Assembly (NCBI GenBank): GCA_963971535.1
Contig: OZ020598.1
Span: 88,426,985 to 88,490,984 of the forward strand
DNA: 64,000 nucleotides
Origin: Notolepis coatsorum
Lineage: Eukaryota; Chordata; Actinopteri; Aulopiformes; Paralepididae
Reading direction: 5' to 3'
The position numbers and the translations under genes were made by a program. The notes below the pieces were generated by a model. The model saw nothing but the letters and a program-made list of their open reading frames with translations, was not told the origin of the DNA and made no database searches. The stretch's first letter is position 1, and every line of letters begins with the position of its first letter. Below are positions 41,968 to 53,360 of this stretch, in pieces.

Positions 41968-42694
41968 TAGGGCTAGACAGATATATCGCTCAGATGGTAT
42001 TATCGGCCGATATTAGCCTTTACCGACATATCACTGTCTGCAAAAGTACCAACGATTGAAACCATCGGTCTTCCACTCGACGTGTTGATCAGATATTGTT
42101 CTTATTGTAAAAGCCTATTCATTTGCGTGAGACAAACATCATATCCTTCTTCACGGTTTACGGATAAATCGATAAGCGACAGGGAAATAGAAAGAATTTA
42201 AATGTATTTCAGTTCAATTTACTCAATTTCATGAATGAAAAAAAAGAAAGAAAGATAGAAAGATATTCTTCTTCTCTGGGTCTACTGCTGATACAGCAGA
42301 GGAACTGCAGACTATGTAGTAGTAGTGGCCAATAATCTGTTCAACCTGGTACCTCAAGTTGAAAACATGTTGGTTGTCGTTAGATAAGATTTAGTGCACA
42401 AGTCCATAACAACTGATAGGGGAGATACTGTATAACGGTGGAGAGAGAGCGAGGCCTAATGAGGAGAACAGTAGGGCGCTCTGCATTGTGACCGATTTCA
42501 CTGCCGTTTAAACCGCTGGTAATAAAACAGACTAGCCAACTAATCTGAGGAGGGGGGGGGGGGTCTCCACAGCACTTAGGCTAAATCTATTAGGCCTAAC
42601 GCGCTCTCAGCAAAAAGACTGTTGGCAGTAGGAACCATCGAAAGGCTTAACATTAGTCTAGTTGCCTAATGCCCCAATAAGAGAATCTATTTGA
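41968..42694. mobile_element. hAT-type left end (TAGGGCTAGACAGATATATCG) with unassigned interior
   Basis: Subterminal TATTATCGGCCGATATTAGC is typical of these elements, but no right end was found. A 10-G run lies at 42550-42562. Confidence 0.5.
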
Positions 42695-42965
42695 AACGCT
42701 ACAGGATAGTATTAGGAAATAGGGAGGCATCGGTAATAATACAGGATAGATAGGGAGGCATCGGTAATAATACAGTAGGATAGATAGGGAGGACTCTGTA
42801 ATAATACAGTAGGATAGATAGGGAGGACTCTGTAATAATACAGGATAGATAGGGAGGCATCGTAATAATACAGGATAGATAGGGAGGCATCGTAATAATA
42901 CAGGATAGATAGGGAGGCATCGGTAATAATACAGTAGGATAGATAGGGAGGCATCGGTACTAAAT
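42695..42965. repeat. ~32-36-bp tandem repeat, about eight units
   Basis: Units read GATAGATAGGGAGGCATCGG then TAATAATACAG(TAG), with ACTCTG variants in the middle. ORFs on the minus strand are repeat translations. Confidence 0.93.
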
Positions 42966-43033
42966 ACAGCAGAGCTGCCGCCACCGGTTCTCAGAGTAGC
43001 CTAGTTTTAGCCGACTGGCAAGTGTAGCAACGT

Positions 43034-43270
43034 TTAACCCTTTCACTACCACACTACAGAAGGTTAACCTTTCACTATCACACTACAGACGGTTACCCTT
43101 TCACTATTCACTAAGGGTTAACGTTCTGTAGTGTGGTGTGGTAGTGAAAGGGTTAACGTTCTGTAGTGTGGTTGTGAAAAGGTTAACCCTTTGTTGTGTC
43201 GCAGTGAAAGGGTTAACCTTGTCACAGTGAAAGGGTCAACCCTTTGGCAGAGTGGTAGTGAAAGGGTTAA
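43034..43270. repeat. TTAA-delimited modular array, locus 3
   Basis: Two to three forward modules (TTAACCCTTTCACTACCACA) are followed by about five inverted modules ending GTGAAAGGGTTAA. TTAA stands at nearly every boundary. It is the largest of the three arrays and switches orientation near 43112. Confidence 0.87.
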
Positions 43271-43312
43271 AAAAAAAACATGTAGTAATTTAACCACACA
43301 CATCCCTGCCAG

Positions 43313-43573
43313 GGGCGACAGTGGCTCAGGAGGTAGAGCAGTCGGCGTGGCAATCCAGACGTTCCCGGTTCGATTCCCGCTCCTCCCAGGCAGCTTGTCG
43401 AAGTGCCCTTGAGCAAGACACTTTTAACCCCTAATGTCTCCCGGTGAGCAGGTCGGCACCTAGCATGGTCTCTCCTCTGCCGTCGGTGTGTGACTGTGTG
43501 CGTGAACGGGTAAAATGTGAGGAACAGAGTAAAGCGCTTCGGATAAAAGCTGCTATATAAATGCAGCCATTTA
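43313..43573 (+). mobile_element. SINE (family A), full length
   Basis: The A-box region GTGGCTCAGGAGGTAGAG (43321-43338) and B box GGTTCGATTCCC (43367-43378) are followed by the CTTGAGCAAGACACTT body and a tail AAAGCGCTTCGGATAAAAGC ending near GCAGCCATTTA. It is a retroposon, not a tRNA gene. Confidence 0.9.
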
Positions 43574-43698
43574 GTGAACAAAATAATAGTGAAATTAAAC
43601 GAGCCTCGCTTTGCTAAGGACCCTCTGGAATGCCCAGAGGCTCTCAGGACCCTTTGGGAATCACTCTGCTTGAGAACCATGGAAGAGAGTGAAATTTA

Positions 43699-44167
43699 GG
43701 GCGGCTGGGTGGCGCAGCGGACATTGCGCTCGTCACCAAGGCATGAGACGCCGGGTTCGACTCCGGCTGTCTGAGCATTGCCTCCGGCTTGGGCCAGCCG
43801 TCATACTAACTCAATTGGCAGAGTTAGCGGGTGGAAGTTGATGGGTGGTAATCTGGACGTTGTGGACAGCGACTCCTACAGGTCAGTTGGGGGACGCCTG
43901 CACAGCAGAGACAGGAAATGGCGGGGGTAGTGTGAGCCTCCCACACGTTACACCTCGCCAATGAGAGTCCGCGCTGGCAGGTGAAAAGATGTGACAGGCT
44001 GCCTCCACGTGTATCGGAGGGGACATGTGATGCAAGGCTTCTATCCTCCCTACAACCGGCCAGTGGGGGGCATATACGAGCAACATTCAAGACAGGGGAG
44101 GGGAGAATTGGCACAGCGGAATTGGGATGGGAGAAAAATAGAAAAGGAGAAAAAGTGGATAAAAAAA
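43699..44167 (+). mobile_element. SINE (family B), full length
   Basis: A box TGGCGCAGCGG (43710-43720), B box GGGTTCGACTCC (43753-43764). The body is shared with 30079-30544, 60905-61080 (-) and 61849-62308 (-), followed by an A-rich tail. Imperfect TSDs begin GGAAGAG(AG)TGAAAT on both sides (43681-43698, 44168-44184). Confidence 0.9.
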
Positions 44168-44189
44168 GGAAGAGTGAAATGTGAATAAT

Positions 44190-44740
<551 letters not shown>

Positions 44741-44982
44741 TATGTGTGTGTGGTTGTATACGTGCATGTGTGTGTGTGTGTGTGTGCGCGTGCATGCACA
44801 TGTGTGTGTGTGGTTGAATGTGTGCATGTGTGTTTGTGTGTGTGTATATGTCCATGCGTGTGTGTGTGGTTGAATGTGCGCACGTGTGTGTGTGTGTGTG
44901 CGCGCGCGTGCGGTTGCATGCACATGCGTGTGTGTGGTTGAATGTGTGCATGTGTGTGTGTGTGTGTGTGTGTGTGACGTGT
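44741..44982. repeat. (TG)n-rich minisatellite, ~60-70-bp higher-order units
   Basis: TG runs alternate with GTGGTTGAATGTG or GTGGTTGCATG blocks at roughly 60-70-bp spacing. ORFs on both strands are artefacts. Confidence 0.93.
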
Positions 44983-45215
44983 GCTTACTAAAAAGAGAGT
45001 CAAACCACTGAGCTTGCACAACCTGTTGAGAGCCAGTTTTTCTAGATGTTGACATAAAACAGCCAGAGTCATGGAGGACACAGAGCCTCACAAGCTACAG
45101 GCCACCGGTCGCAGCTTCCCTGAGGAGACGCACACAGCAGCTGCAGGGTCCTCTGGTCCAACACCACCATCAGTCTACTTCTAGACTCTCTCAGTCACCT
45201 TTCTGGGGCTTGTAA
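44983..45215. other. Unassigned; a small ATG frame at 45071
   Basis: ATGGAGGACACAGAGCCTCA opens a 36-codon frame, but no promoter, splice or protein similarity supports it. Confidence 0.3.
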
Positions 45216-45480
45216 AATGGCAAATGGCTGCATTTATATAGCAGCTTTTATCCAAAGAGCTTTACAATTTTGTTCCTCACATTTGACACATTCACTCGCA
45301 CATTGACACACACAGACGGCGGAGGCGACCGTGCAAGGTGCCGACCTGCTCATCGGGAGCAATTTTAGGGGTCAAGTAATCTCACTCAAGGACACTTCGA
45401 CGCGCTGCCCGGGAAACGAACCGGGAACCTCTGGATTACCAGACGACTGCTCTACCTCCCGAGCCACTGTCACCCCCCCC
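45216..45480 (-). mobile_element. SINE (family A), full length
   Basis: Minus strand: GTGGCTCGGGAGGTAGAGCA head, CGGTTCGTTTCCC in the B-box position, and an AAAGCTCTTTGGATAAAAGC tail. It is close to 43313-43573 in sequence. Confidence 0.87.
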
Positions 45481-45927
45481 CCTGGGCCCCTGGTAGACTA
45501 ATAATCTCTCATCCGCCGACCGCCGTTGACATCTAAATGTGTGAACGAAATGTCAGAGGGACTTAGGACCAGGCACTGTCCCAACAGAATGAGGACACTT
45601 TCAAAAGTCTTTGTACGCGAGAGTAGGGCTGGGCGATATAACGATAACTACTGCGATATATTTTAATAATCGATATCGAATATCGAAATTTTAAAAAAAA
45701 TCGAAAAATCGTTTTTTCTTTTTTTACCTGCAACAGGGCAGTTTTAAAACCAGAGACAGTGGACAGACTTGTCTTTCTTGCCTGCAACTTAAAGTAATGG
45801 CTTTGCTTGTCCAAATGACGATACTGACCAAATTCAGATTTCTTTTTCTCTTGTCCATTTATTGTTTGCTTTCTAATTTAAAATACATTTTGAAACCGTC
45901 TGTACACAGTAGGCTATGTGTGCTAGC

Positions 45928-47322
45928 TAGTGATGCACCGATGTGAAAATTGTGGCCGATACCGATAACCTAGGGGTGGACGGTATAAACGGTATACGGT
46001 ATAAACGGTATGAATTTGCTCTACGGTATGGATTTTGACTATACCGTCTAAACCGGTAGTGCAGCTCTAAAATACCAATGACGTCATGTAACCACAACGC
46101 GACTATTTCACTCGCATTTGCCCCTAAAAATAGATAGAATTAGTCATAGATAATAGATATGTGCGAACTGGAAAAAGTTATTTAGGAGGCTTCGCGCAGT
46201 GGGCGTGCCAGCCCCTACCGCACGCATGTAAACACGGATCTAGTAGTCTAGTGGGACGGGACACGAGAGCTCAGCTGTCGGCGGCGTCTCCTTGAGCTAA
46301 CGTTAGCTTAGCTACCGTTACAAAATGACCCAGTCAACTATTCACTTTTAGTTTAATACATGATGAGGCATTGTCTAACCGAACGGTATCTAGTCGGCCA
46401 GCTACCGATAGCTCCTGACATCAACAAACGCTCCACAAAGTCTAGTAGAGAGAGACGTGTGTGTGCTACCTGTTAGCCGTTAGCTCACGTTAACACAAGT
46501 TAGTTCACCGTTCAAAACGAAATGTCCCATTGAACTAAATAATTCACTGAGGCGTTGTATTAACGTTATATATCCGGCTTAGCCGGATAGCTCCTGATAT
46601 CAATGTCTTATAACACTGATTCGATGCGTATTCGAGCTGAGGGCTTGCTAACGTTATAATAGGGTCCAGGTGCAGCGCCGGAGAATCCTGGCCGTAGCTC
46701 TGCTCGAGGCTACTCGAGTATAGGTCCAGCTGCATCTCCGGGGAATCCTGGCCGTAGCTGGAGGCTACTAGAGTACACACAGACAGTGGAGCTTATTGCG
46801 TGGTGGCGATGTCTCGCAGATAATACAAGTACAAGTCTAATTATATAATATATATATTTTATAAAAAAAAAATATATAAAATAAATTTTTTTTTTATCAA
46901 AAACGATGATACCGTGATATATACCGTTACCGTCTATGCTTCAAATTATACCGTGATATAAATTTTAGACCATACCGTCCACCCCTACGATAACCGATAT
47001 TAATATTGCTGTTCTGGCCGATACCGATATTTACCGATGTCGATATCTCTGTATAGAAAACACTTTTTTATGATAATCAAATAAAGAGCTATTTTCCAAA
47101 ACGCATAATTTTTTTACTTTTGTAACTTATTTTCAGAAATGACTGATATTTTGAAATTATTTAAGGCCAAAACATGTAAAAAGAAGAAAAAAAAAGATTT
47201 TTTTTTTTTTTTTTTTTTTTTTATATATCGGCCCTATCTTGATATCGGTCCGATACCGATGTGTAAAAAAACTGCCATATCGGCCGATATTATATCGGCG
47301 GCCGATATATCGTGCATCACTA
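45928..47322. mobile_element. hAT-type element (TAGTGATGCACCGATGTG), middle shell
   Basis: Right end GATATATCGTGCATCACTA; perfect TSD GTGCTAGC at 45920-45927 and 47323-47330. The uninterrupted target reads GTGCTAGCAGAACTAGACTC at 5388-5407 in the paralogous MITE. It keeps only its ends plus about 330 bp, including a T run at 47198-47222. Confidence 0.93.
45971..46987. mobile_element. hAT-type element (TAGGGGTGGACGGTATAAACG), innermost
   Basis: Right end ACCATACCGTCCACCCCTA; perfect TSD CGATAACC at 45963-45970 and 46988-46995. Subtermini are made of ACGGTATA/TATACCGT strings. It is the youngest of the three shells, inserted 35 bp inside the middle one. Confidence 0.93.
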
Positions 47323-47732
47323 GTGCTAGCAGAACTAGACTCCAGTCACGAGTCACAGTGCACATGTGCGGTGGTTTGTCCACCAAAAAAGCGCCAAAAG
47401 ATCGAAAATAAACGAGCAGCGCCAGAACTGTTCAACTCCTCTGGAGCCACAGCCAGCAGAGAAGCCAGTTTACTTTAGCTTTTAAACCAGCTGCAGCCTG
47501 AGAACTGGAGTGTGAGGGGATGTAACACTAAAGATGGCGGCAATGACAAAGAATTGCTGCAAAATAAACATACATCTGTTGTTAAAAAAAAAAAAAAAAA
47601 AATTACACTTATAACAATTCGATAATTATCGATAGAGAAATAAAATAAAATTATCATATCGTTATCGCGATATGATTTTTTTCCATATCACCCAGCCCTA
47701 CGCGAGAGTCAGAACTGCTATCAGACTCAAAC

Positions 47733-49620
47733 ATTCCTATTGGACTGCCCTATAAGATTCTAACAAGCTGAATGGACTGCCCTATAAGATTCTAACAAGC
47801 TGAATGGACTGCCCTATAAGATTCTAACAAGCTGAATGGACTGCCCTATAAGATTCTAACAAGCTGAATGGACTGCCCTATAAGATTCTAGCAAGCCTAA
47901 TGGACTGCCCTATACGATTCTAGCAAGCCTAGTGGACTGCCCTATAAGATTCTAAACAAGCCTAATGGACTGCCCTATACGATTCTAACAAGCCTAATGG
48001 ACTGCCCTATAAGATTCTAACAAGCCTAATGGACTGCCCTATAAGATTATAGCAAGCCTAATGGACTCCTATAAGATTCTAGCAAGCCTAATGGACTCCT
48101 ATAAGATTCTAGCAAGCATAATGGACTGCCCTATAAGATTCTAACAAGCCTAATGGACTGCCCTATAAGATTCTAGCAAGCCTAATGGACTCCTATAAGA
48201 TTCTAACAAGCCTAGTGGACTGCCCTATAAGATTCTAACTATAAGATTCTAACAAGCCTAATGGACTGCCCTATAAGATTCTAGCAAGCCTAGTGGACTG
48301 CTCTATAAGATTCTAACAAGCCTAATGGACTGCCCTATAAGATTCTAACAAGCCTAGTGGACTGCTCTATAAGATTCTAAACAAGCCTAATGGACTGCCC
48401 TATAAGATTCTAACAAGCCTAATGGACTGCCCTATAAGATTCTAACAAGCCTAATGGACTGCCCTATACGATTCTAACAAGCCTAGTGGACTGCTCTATA
48501 AGATTCTAAACAGGGGAGGAAACAAACTTTTTGGCTTACCAGCCAACTGGCGAGTATCTGATTTTTTTTACCAGCCAAACAGATTTTTTACCAGACAAAA
48601 AAAATCGCTAATTGTGATAATTACTTCTTTGTATGTCAAGCCGCGTCAATGTTGTGTATGCATCTGGGTAGGCACACTGTGCCTTTAAGACAGCACGGTG
48701 GTCTTACGACAGTGCTGTGACGTACCGTCAAGTGTTGTGGTAACGTCAGTTGGGTTGGTGTGCTGTTGTGCACAGTGCACTGGTTGAGCACTTTCGTGAC
48801 TGCGATGTGCAAGCCAGGGGCTTTTGAGCATGAAATAAAATGTCTAACCTTACGTCGTAGTCCGGTGCTTTTTTGGAAACATTATAGTCATAACAGATAC
48901 ACCTAGCTGGCTGCTTTGAGTACACTGGGCTGACGTTAGCTAGCAAGCAGCTATAGCTAAAACGCTAACTAGAAGCTAACCACTGTATACAGTTCCAGTA
49001 GACTAACATTACACCTCTGTGATTTAAATGTGTCCTTAGTAACTTATACTCGAGGGTTGTACTAGGGTTGGATGCAGTTCCCCGTTGGTCAGTCTGTCTG
49101 TTTTCCATCTTCTGCTGTGTTTAACGTTATCTGTTTGCGAGTGCTCCTGATGGCTAGCCTAGTACCGCGGGACTTTTATTATTATATGTCCGCGGGTTGG
49201 CCAGTACTGCGCAAACGTTTATTAAACATTATATGTCCGCGGGTGGTCTTGTGCAGTGCTCTCGTGGCACTGTCAACTAAAGCGAACACTCAGAAGACGC
49301 GCACCGTTTGCCAGTGCAGTGATTGCAGAATGTTTTATTTTTTTGTATACTCGCCAGCAGGGGAGGAAACTAACTTTTTGGCTTACCAGCCAACTGGCGG
49401 GTATCTGATTTTTTTTACCAGCCAAACGTAAAAAATACTAGCATTTGGCCAGTAAAGTGGCCTAATTTCCTCCCCTGATTCTAAACAAGCATAATGGACT
49501 TCCCTATAAGATTCTAACAAGCCTAGTGGACTGCCCTATAAGATTCTAACATTGCCTAATGGACTGCCCTATAAGATTCTAACAAGCTGAATGGACTGCC
49601 CTATAAGATTCTAACACTGG
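47733..49620. repeat. 32-bp minisatellite, split by a hAT
   Basis: Units read TGGACTGCCCTATAAGATTC then TAACAAGCCTAA (or GCTGAA). About 25 units precede the hAT at 48511 and about 4 follow it. Some units are 4 bp short, and AACAAG/AGCAAG variants are interspersed. Confidence 0.95.
48511..49477. mobile_element. hAT-type element (CAGGGGAGGAAACAAAC)
   Basis: Right end GCCTAATTTCCTCCCCTG; perfect TSD ATTCTAAA at 48503-48510 and 49478-49485, within the minisatellite unit. A second copy of the left terminus, CAGGGGAGGAAACTAAC, stands inside at 49358. The last 120 bp therefore read as a miniature element on their own. Confidence 0.92.
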
Positions 49621-49770
49621 ACTTAACTATAGAACTACTAAATATATTCATACTAACAGAGGGTGTTCTCATGTGGGATTCCTCTCTTGCTGTCCCCTCA
49701 TAGTCCATTCATTTGTTCGGTGTTAGTCCAGTAAGACTTTGTTAGTCCATTATTATATATTCGTTTCCAT

Positions 49771-50135
49771 ACCATCCTTCGGGTGAGACACTAAACCGAG
49801 GTCCTGACTGAATTCGGTCGTTAAAGAACCCAGGACGCCTATCGAAAAGAGAAGGGGGTTCCCCGACGTTCCTGGCCAAAGTCACAATCAGGTCTCTGAC
49901 ATCACGGCCGCCTAATCATCCCTTCCCCTTAATTGGCTGATATCAATCCCTGTCTCCTGAGCTGTTAAGCCATTGTGTAGTGTGATGTGTGCCGGGTGCC
50001 AGTGTATGGCAGCCATTGTGCCTGCGTAGCCCAAGGTTGGGTGCTATCAGTGATGTTGAAGGGGGCAATTTCCACCCTACATTGTGGGGAGCGCTTTGAG
50101 TCTGAGAAAGGCGCGAATATAAATGTAATGAATTA
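49771..50135 (+). mobile_element. SINE (family F), 5'-truncated
   Basis: It starts in the body at CCTTCGGGTGAGACACTAAA, includes CCCAGGACGCCTATCG and GGTTCCCCGACGTTCCTGG, and ends with the GGGGAGCGCTTTGAGTCTGA tail. It matches 12191-12697 (-). Confidence 0.83.
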
Positions 50136-50334
50136 TAATTATTAATAATCATACTAAAGCATTCATTTCGATAAGCGACAAGCACATCTCTGGTAAGTAT
50201 GAGATTTAAAGAGGTTCTTTTTGCATTATTGCACGTTTGGAAACTCAAATGTTACAGACTAGTCGTGTCGATCAAATCCATTAGGTGTAATCAATTAGTG
50301 GATGAAGCCCTTGGCTATTAGTCCACTGAAAATG
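50136..50334. other. Nothing recognised
   Basis: AT-rich sequence lies between two SINEs. Confidence 0.4.
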
Positions 50335-50347
50335 TCTTTAGTCGTGG

Positions 50348-50523
50348 GCGCCAGGGTGGCGCACTGCAGACCTATGCGGTCGACCCGGGTTCGTCTCCCG
50401 AACCCGACGTACATTTGCAGCATGTCTTTCCCCCATATCTTCTCCCGTCCTTCCTCTCTGTCGGTCATGTCTGACCTGAAAAAGCTGTAAAAATGCAAAA
50501 AAAAAAAAAATCTTTAAAAAAAT
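50348..50523 (+). mobile_element. Short tRNA-derived SINE (family D)
   Basis: GCGCCAGGGTGGCGCACTGC head, CCCGGGTTCGTCTCCCG in the B-box position, CATGTCTTTCCCCCATATC body and an A-rich tail. The perfect 13-bp TSD TCTTTAGTCGTGG lies at 50335-50347 and 50524-50536. Confidence 0.92.
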
Positions 50524-50588
50524 TCTTTAGTCGTGGCCAGCCATAGATTCCTCACAGGTTCTGCGAGGTGCATCGTATGGGAAAGTAA

Positions 50589-50676
50589 TAGGGCTGGGTA
50601 TTCGTTTTTTTTATTATTATTCTGGTGCCAAAACCAGACACCTTTCTTCTTGTTTGAATAAATACCAAAAATTTGG
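50589..50676. mobile_element. hAT-type left-end fragment (TAGGGCTGGGTATTCG)
   Basis: Only the left end with TTTGGTGCCAAAA-like subterminal sequence is present. It breaks off at the next SINE. Confidence 0.5.
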
Positions 50677-50929
50677 CAACAGTGCAGACGTCTGGTAATC
50701 CGGAGGTTCCCGGTTTGATTCCCGCTCCTCCCGTTGCAGTGTGTCAAAGTGTCCTTGAGCAAGACACTTAACCCATAATTGCTCCCGATGAGCAGGTTGG
50801 CACCTTGCATGGTCGCCTCCACCGTCGGTGTGTGAATGTGTGAGTGAATGGGTAAAATGTGAGGAACAAATTGTAAAGCGCTTTGGATAAAGGCGCTATA
50901 TAAATGCAGCAATTTACCATTTTACCATG
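50677..50929 (+). mobile_element. SINE (family A), head truncated
   Basis: It begins within the tRNA-like part (CAGACGTCTGGTAATCCGG), has CGGTTTGATTCCCGC and continues to the tail GCAGCAATTTACCATTTTAC. Confidence 0.85.
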
Positions 50930-51663
50930 CAAACAAACACCAAATCACCAGTTTAAACTCTCGTTCTATCAGAGCCATTGTTACATCTGTAACGGTCTTG
51001 TTCCCGCTGACCTGCCTCTGAAAAGCAGCACCTCAGATGGAACACACGGCTGCAGCACAGTGCTTACAGTACATGGATCCTCGTGAGGTCAGTGCTCATT
51101 TCGGTGCTGCTGCACGTGACTGGATCCGGGTTAGTATCCACTATCCACCACGTTGGAACCAGTAGCGCTCAGTACTCGGTTCACGATACTGAAGATTAAG
51201 ATTAAACTGGACTTTGAAGAAGTATTTTTATTCATTGCACACATTGAATGACAATGTATGTCGTCATGCAGTGACAGACACAACCATGCGATGGGCGGCA
51301 GACACACAGATACACACGCAATTTTCAAACCCTCAACCCTTGTAAGGAAAGAGAAAACGTCACGTTTGACTGTGTGAAGACCGCATGTTCCCTTTTTCCC
51401 CTGGTAACAACTCTGCCTTTCATTTAAAAGCACAAATGGTCAACATTTTCACCTCCCTCGGATGAAGACGTGTCCACAACAGACACCTCACTAATGTCCC
51501 AACCTGAAACAGCTAGGTCTATAGCCAATATAGGAGGGGAAGAAGATGGTAATATTGACCTAAATTGTGGATGAATCATGTTCCCTTTTAAATGTTTTCC
51601 ACAGTGTCCCCTGACTCAGTAACTACTACATAATATCACCACAATATAGACTATTTCTCAAAC
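50930..51663. other. No feature recognised
   Basis: Unique-looking sequence. Minus ORF 51131-51433 shows no recognisable domain. Confidence 0.4.
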
Positions 51664-51950
51664 TAGGGCTGGAAGGTTATACCCAATATGAAGGTATACC
51701 ATCAGACATGGAGCCATGCAAAGGTAGGGGTTTTTACTATATACCGTCATCCATGATATATATACTATACACAGTGTATTTTTAAATTGATAAAAAAAAA
51801 GATTCATTGCAGTAGTACTAAAAAGACAAATTAAGTAGACCATTTTGAATTAAATACAATTGTAAAACAAGAAAAAATCATGTACAAATATATATATTAT
51901 ATCACATTGTAATTTGTACTGGAAAACTATACCGCCACACCGTCAAAACT
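51664..51950. mobile_element. hAT-type element, left end (TAGGGCTGGAAGGTTATACC)
   Basis: Subterminal GAAGGTATACC and, near 51935, TATACCGCCACACCGTC resemble the two sides of one element, but the last bases of the right end are missing. Confidence 0.5.
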
Positions 51951-52442
51951 CAGAACAAGGACACAGTGTGTTACACACTGTGGGCGAGCAAGAGGCTGAG
52001 CCCCTTCTCCCTCTTCTCCAAATCACCAAATAGCCAACAGTGAACACGGTTAGCATCATCTGTCCGTGAGCTTTGCTATGACGTTACTGCGATAAGCCAT
52101 TATTTCCAGGACTTTTGAGCTACTAAAAGTAAACAGGACTCACGCTGCCGACTTGCAGCCGCCAGCCATACTAACATTACTGTGACTGACAAGCCATTAT
52201 TTCCATGAGCTTCCCGGGGCAAACGGACGCTGACGTCAACATAATGCTTGCGAGACGCCACTAGGTGTGAGTGAGTGAACGGCTGAATAAATGAACGTGC
52301 CAAATGAATTAGTGACATTGCCAGTCATAGAGGTGCTTTGCATTGCATCTAAAAGAAAATTGTGGTGTGATATATTGGGCATATCGTCCAGGCATACCTC
52401 AAACAGAATAACATTAACACCACTCGTATTACAGATTACATG
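51951..52442. other. No gene; ATTATTTCCA-containing duplicated segments
   Basis: AAGCCATTATTTCCA occurs twice (52096 and 52192) in otherwise unassigned sequence. Confidence 0.35.
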
Positions 52443-53360
52443 TAGCATCACTCGCTTTTACATGTAACATCACTCGCTTTACAGATTACATGTAACATCA
52501 CTCGCTTTACAGATTACATGTAACATCACTCGCTTTACAGATTACATGTAACATCTGTTGCATTACAGATTACATGTAACATCACTCGCTTTACAGATTA
52601 CATGTAACATCACTCGCTTTACAGATTACATGTAACATCTGTTGCATTACAGATTACATGTAACATCACTCGCTTTACAGATTACATGTAACATCTGTTG
52701 CATTACAGATTACATGTAACATCACTCGCTTTACAGATTACATGCAACATCACTCGCTTTACAGATTACATGTAACATCACTCGCTTTACAGATTACATG
52801 TAGCATCCCTTGCATTACAGATTACATGTAGCATCACTCGCTTTACAGATTACATGTAACATCCCTTGCATTACAGATTACATGTAGCATCCCTTGCATT
52901 ACAGATTACATGTAGCATCACTCGCTTTACAGATTACATGTAACATCCCTTGCATAGTTGCATAATTACAGATTAATTGTAACATCACTTGCATTACAGA
53001 TGAATTGTAACATCACTTGCATTACAGATGAATTGTAACATCCCTTGCATTACAGATGAATTGTAACATCCCTTGCATTACAGATGAATTGTAACATCCC
53101 TTGCATTACAGATTGCATGTAACATCCCTTGCATTACAGATAGCATGTAACATCACTTGCATTACAGATTGCATGTAACATCCCTTGCATTACAGATTGC
53201 ATGTAACATCACTTGCATTACAGATTGCATGTAACATCCCTTGCATTACAGATTGCATGTAACATCACTTGCATTACAGATTGCATGTAACATCACTTGC
53301 ATTACAGATTGCATGTAACATCACTTGCATTACAGATTGTATGTAACATCACTTGCATTA
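52443..53360. repeat. 28-bp minisatellite, about 33 units in two subtypes
   Basis: The 5' part is made of CATGTAACATCACTCGCTTT + ACAGATTA, the 3' part of CTTGCATTACAGATTGCATG + TAACATC. A transition zone (52800-53100) mixes them and includes GATGAATTG variants. TTACATGTAA in the 5' subtype is palindromic. Confidence 0.96.

Larger units (their letters stand above)
45624..47700. mobile_element. hAT-type MITE, GCGATATAACGATA family, copy 3 (outer shell)
   Basis: Left end TAGGGCTGGGCGATATAACG, right end CCATATCACCCAGCCCTA, perfect TSD CGCGAGAG at 45616-45623 and 47701-47708. Its own sequence is 45624-45927 plus 47331-47700, matching 5086-5773 closely. The remainder is a nested insertion. Confidence 0.93.

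Noticed and set aside
43321-43378. A- and B-box sequences that look like tRNA genes (also at 12629, 21248, 30091, 43710, 50390)
   Set aside because: Each is followed by a conserved SINE body and a retroposon tail, often with TSDs. None folds as an isolated tRNA with a normal acceptor stem.
45071-45180. 36-codon frame starting MEDTEPHK
   Set aside because: It has no splice donor, promoter or recognised similarity, and a short length easily met by chance.
52443-53360. Regular 28-bp repeats (also 30051-32352) suggestive of a CRISPR array
   Set aside because: Repeats are contiguous with no unique spacers, and the DNA is vertebrate; these are minisatellites.
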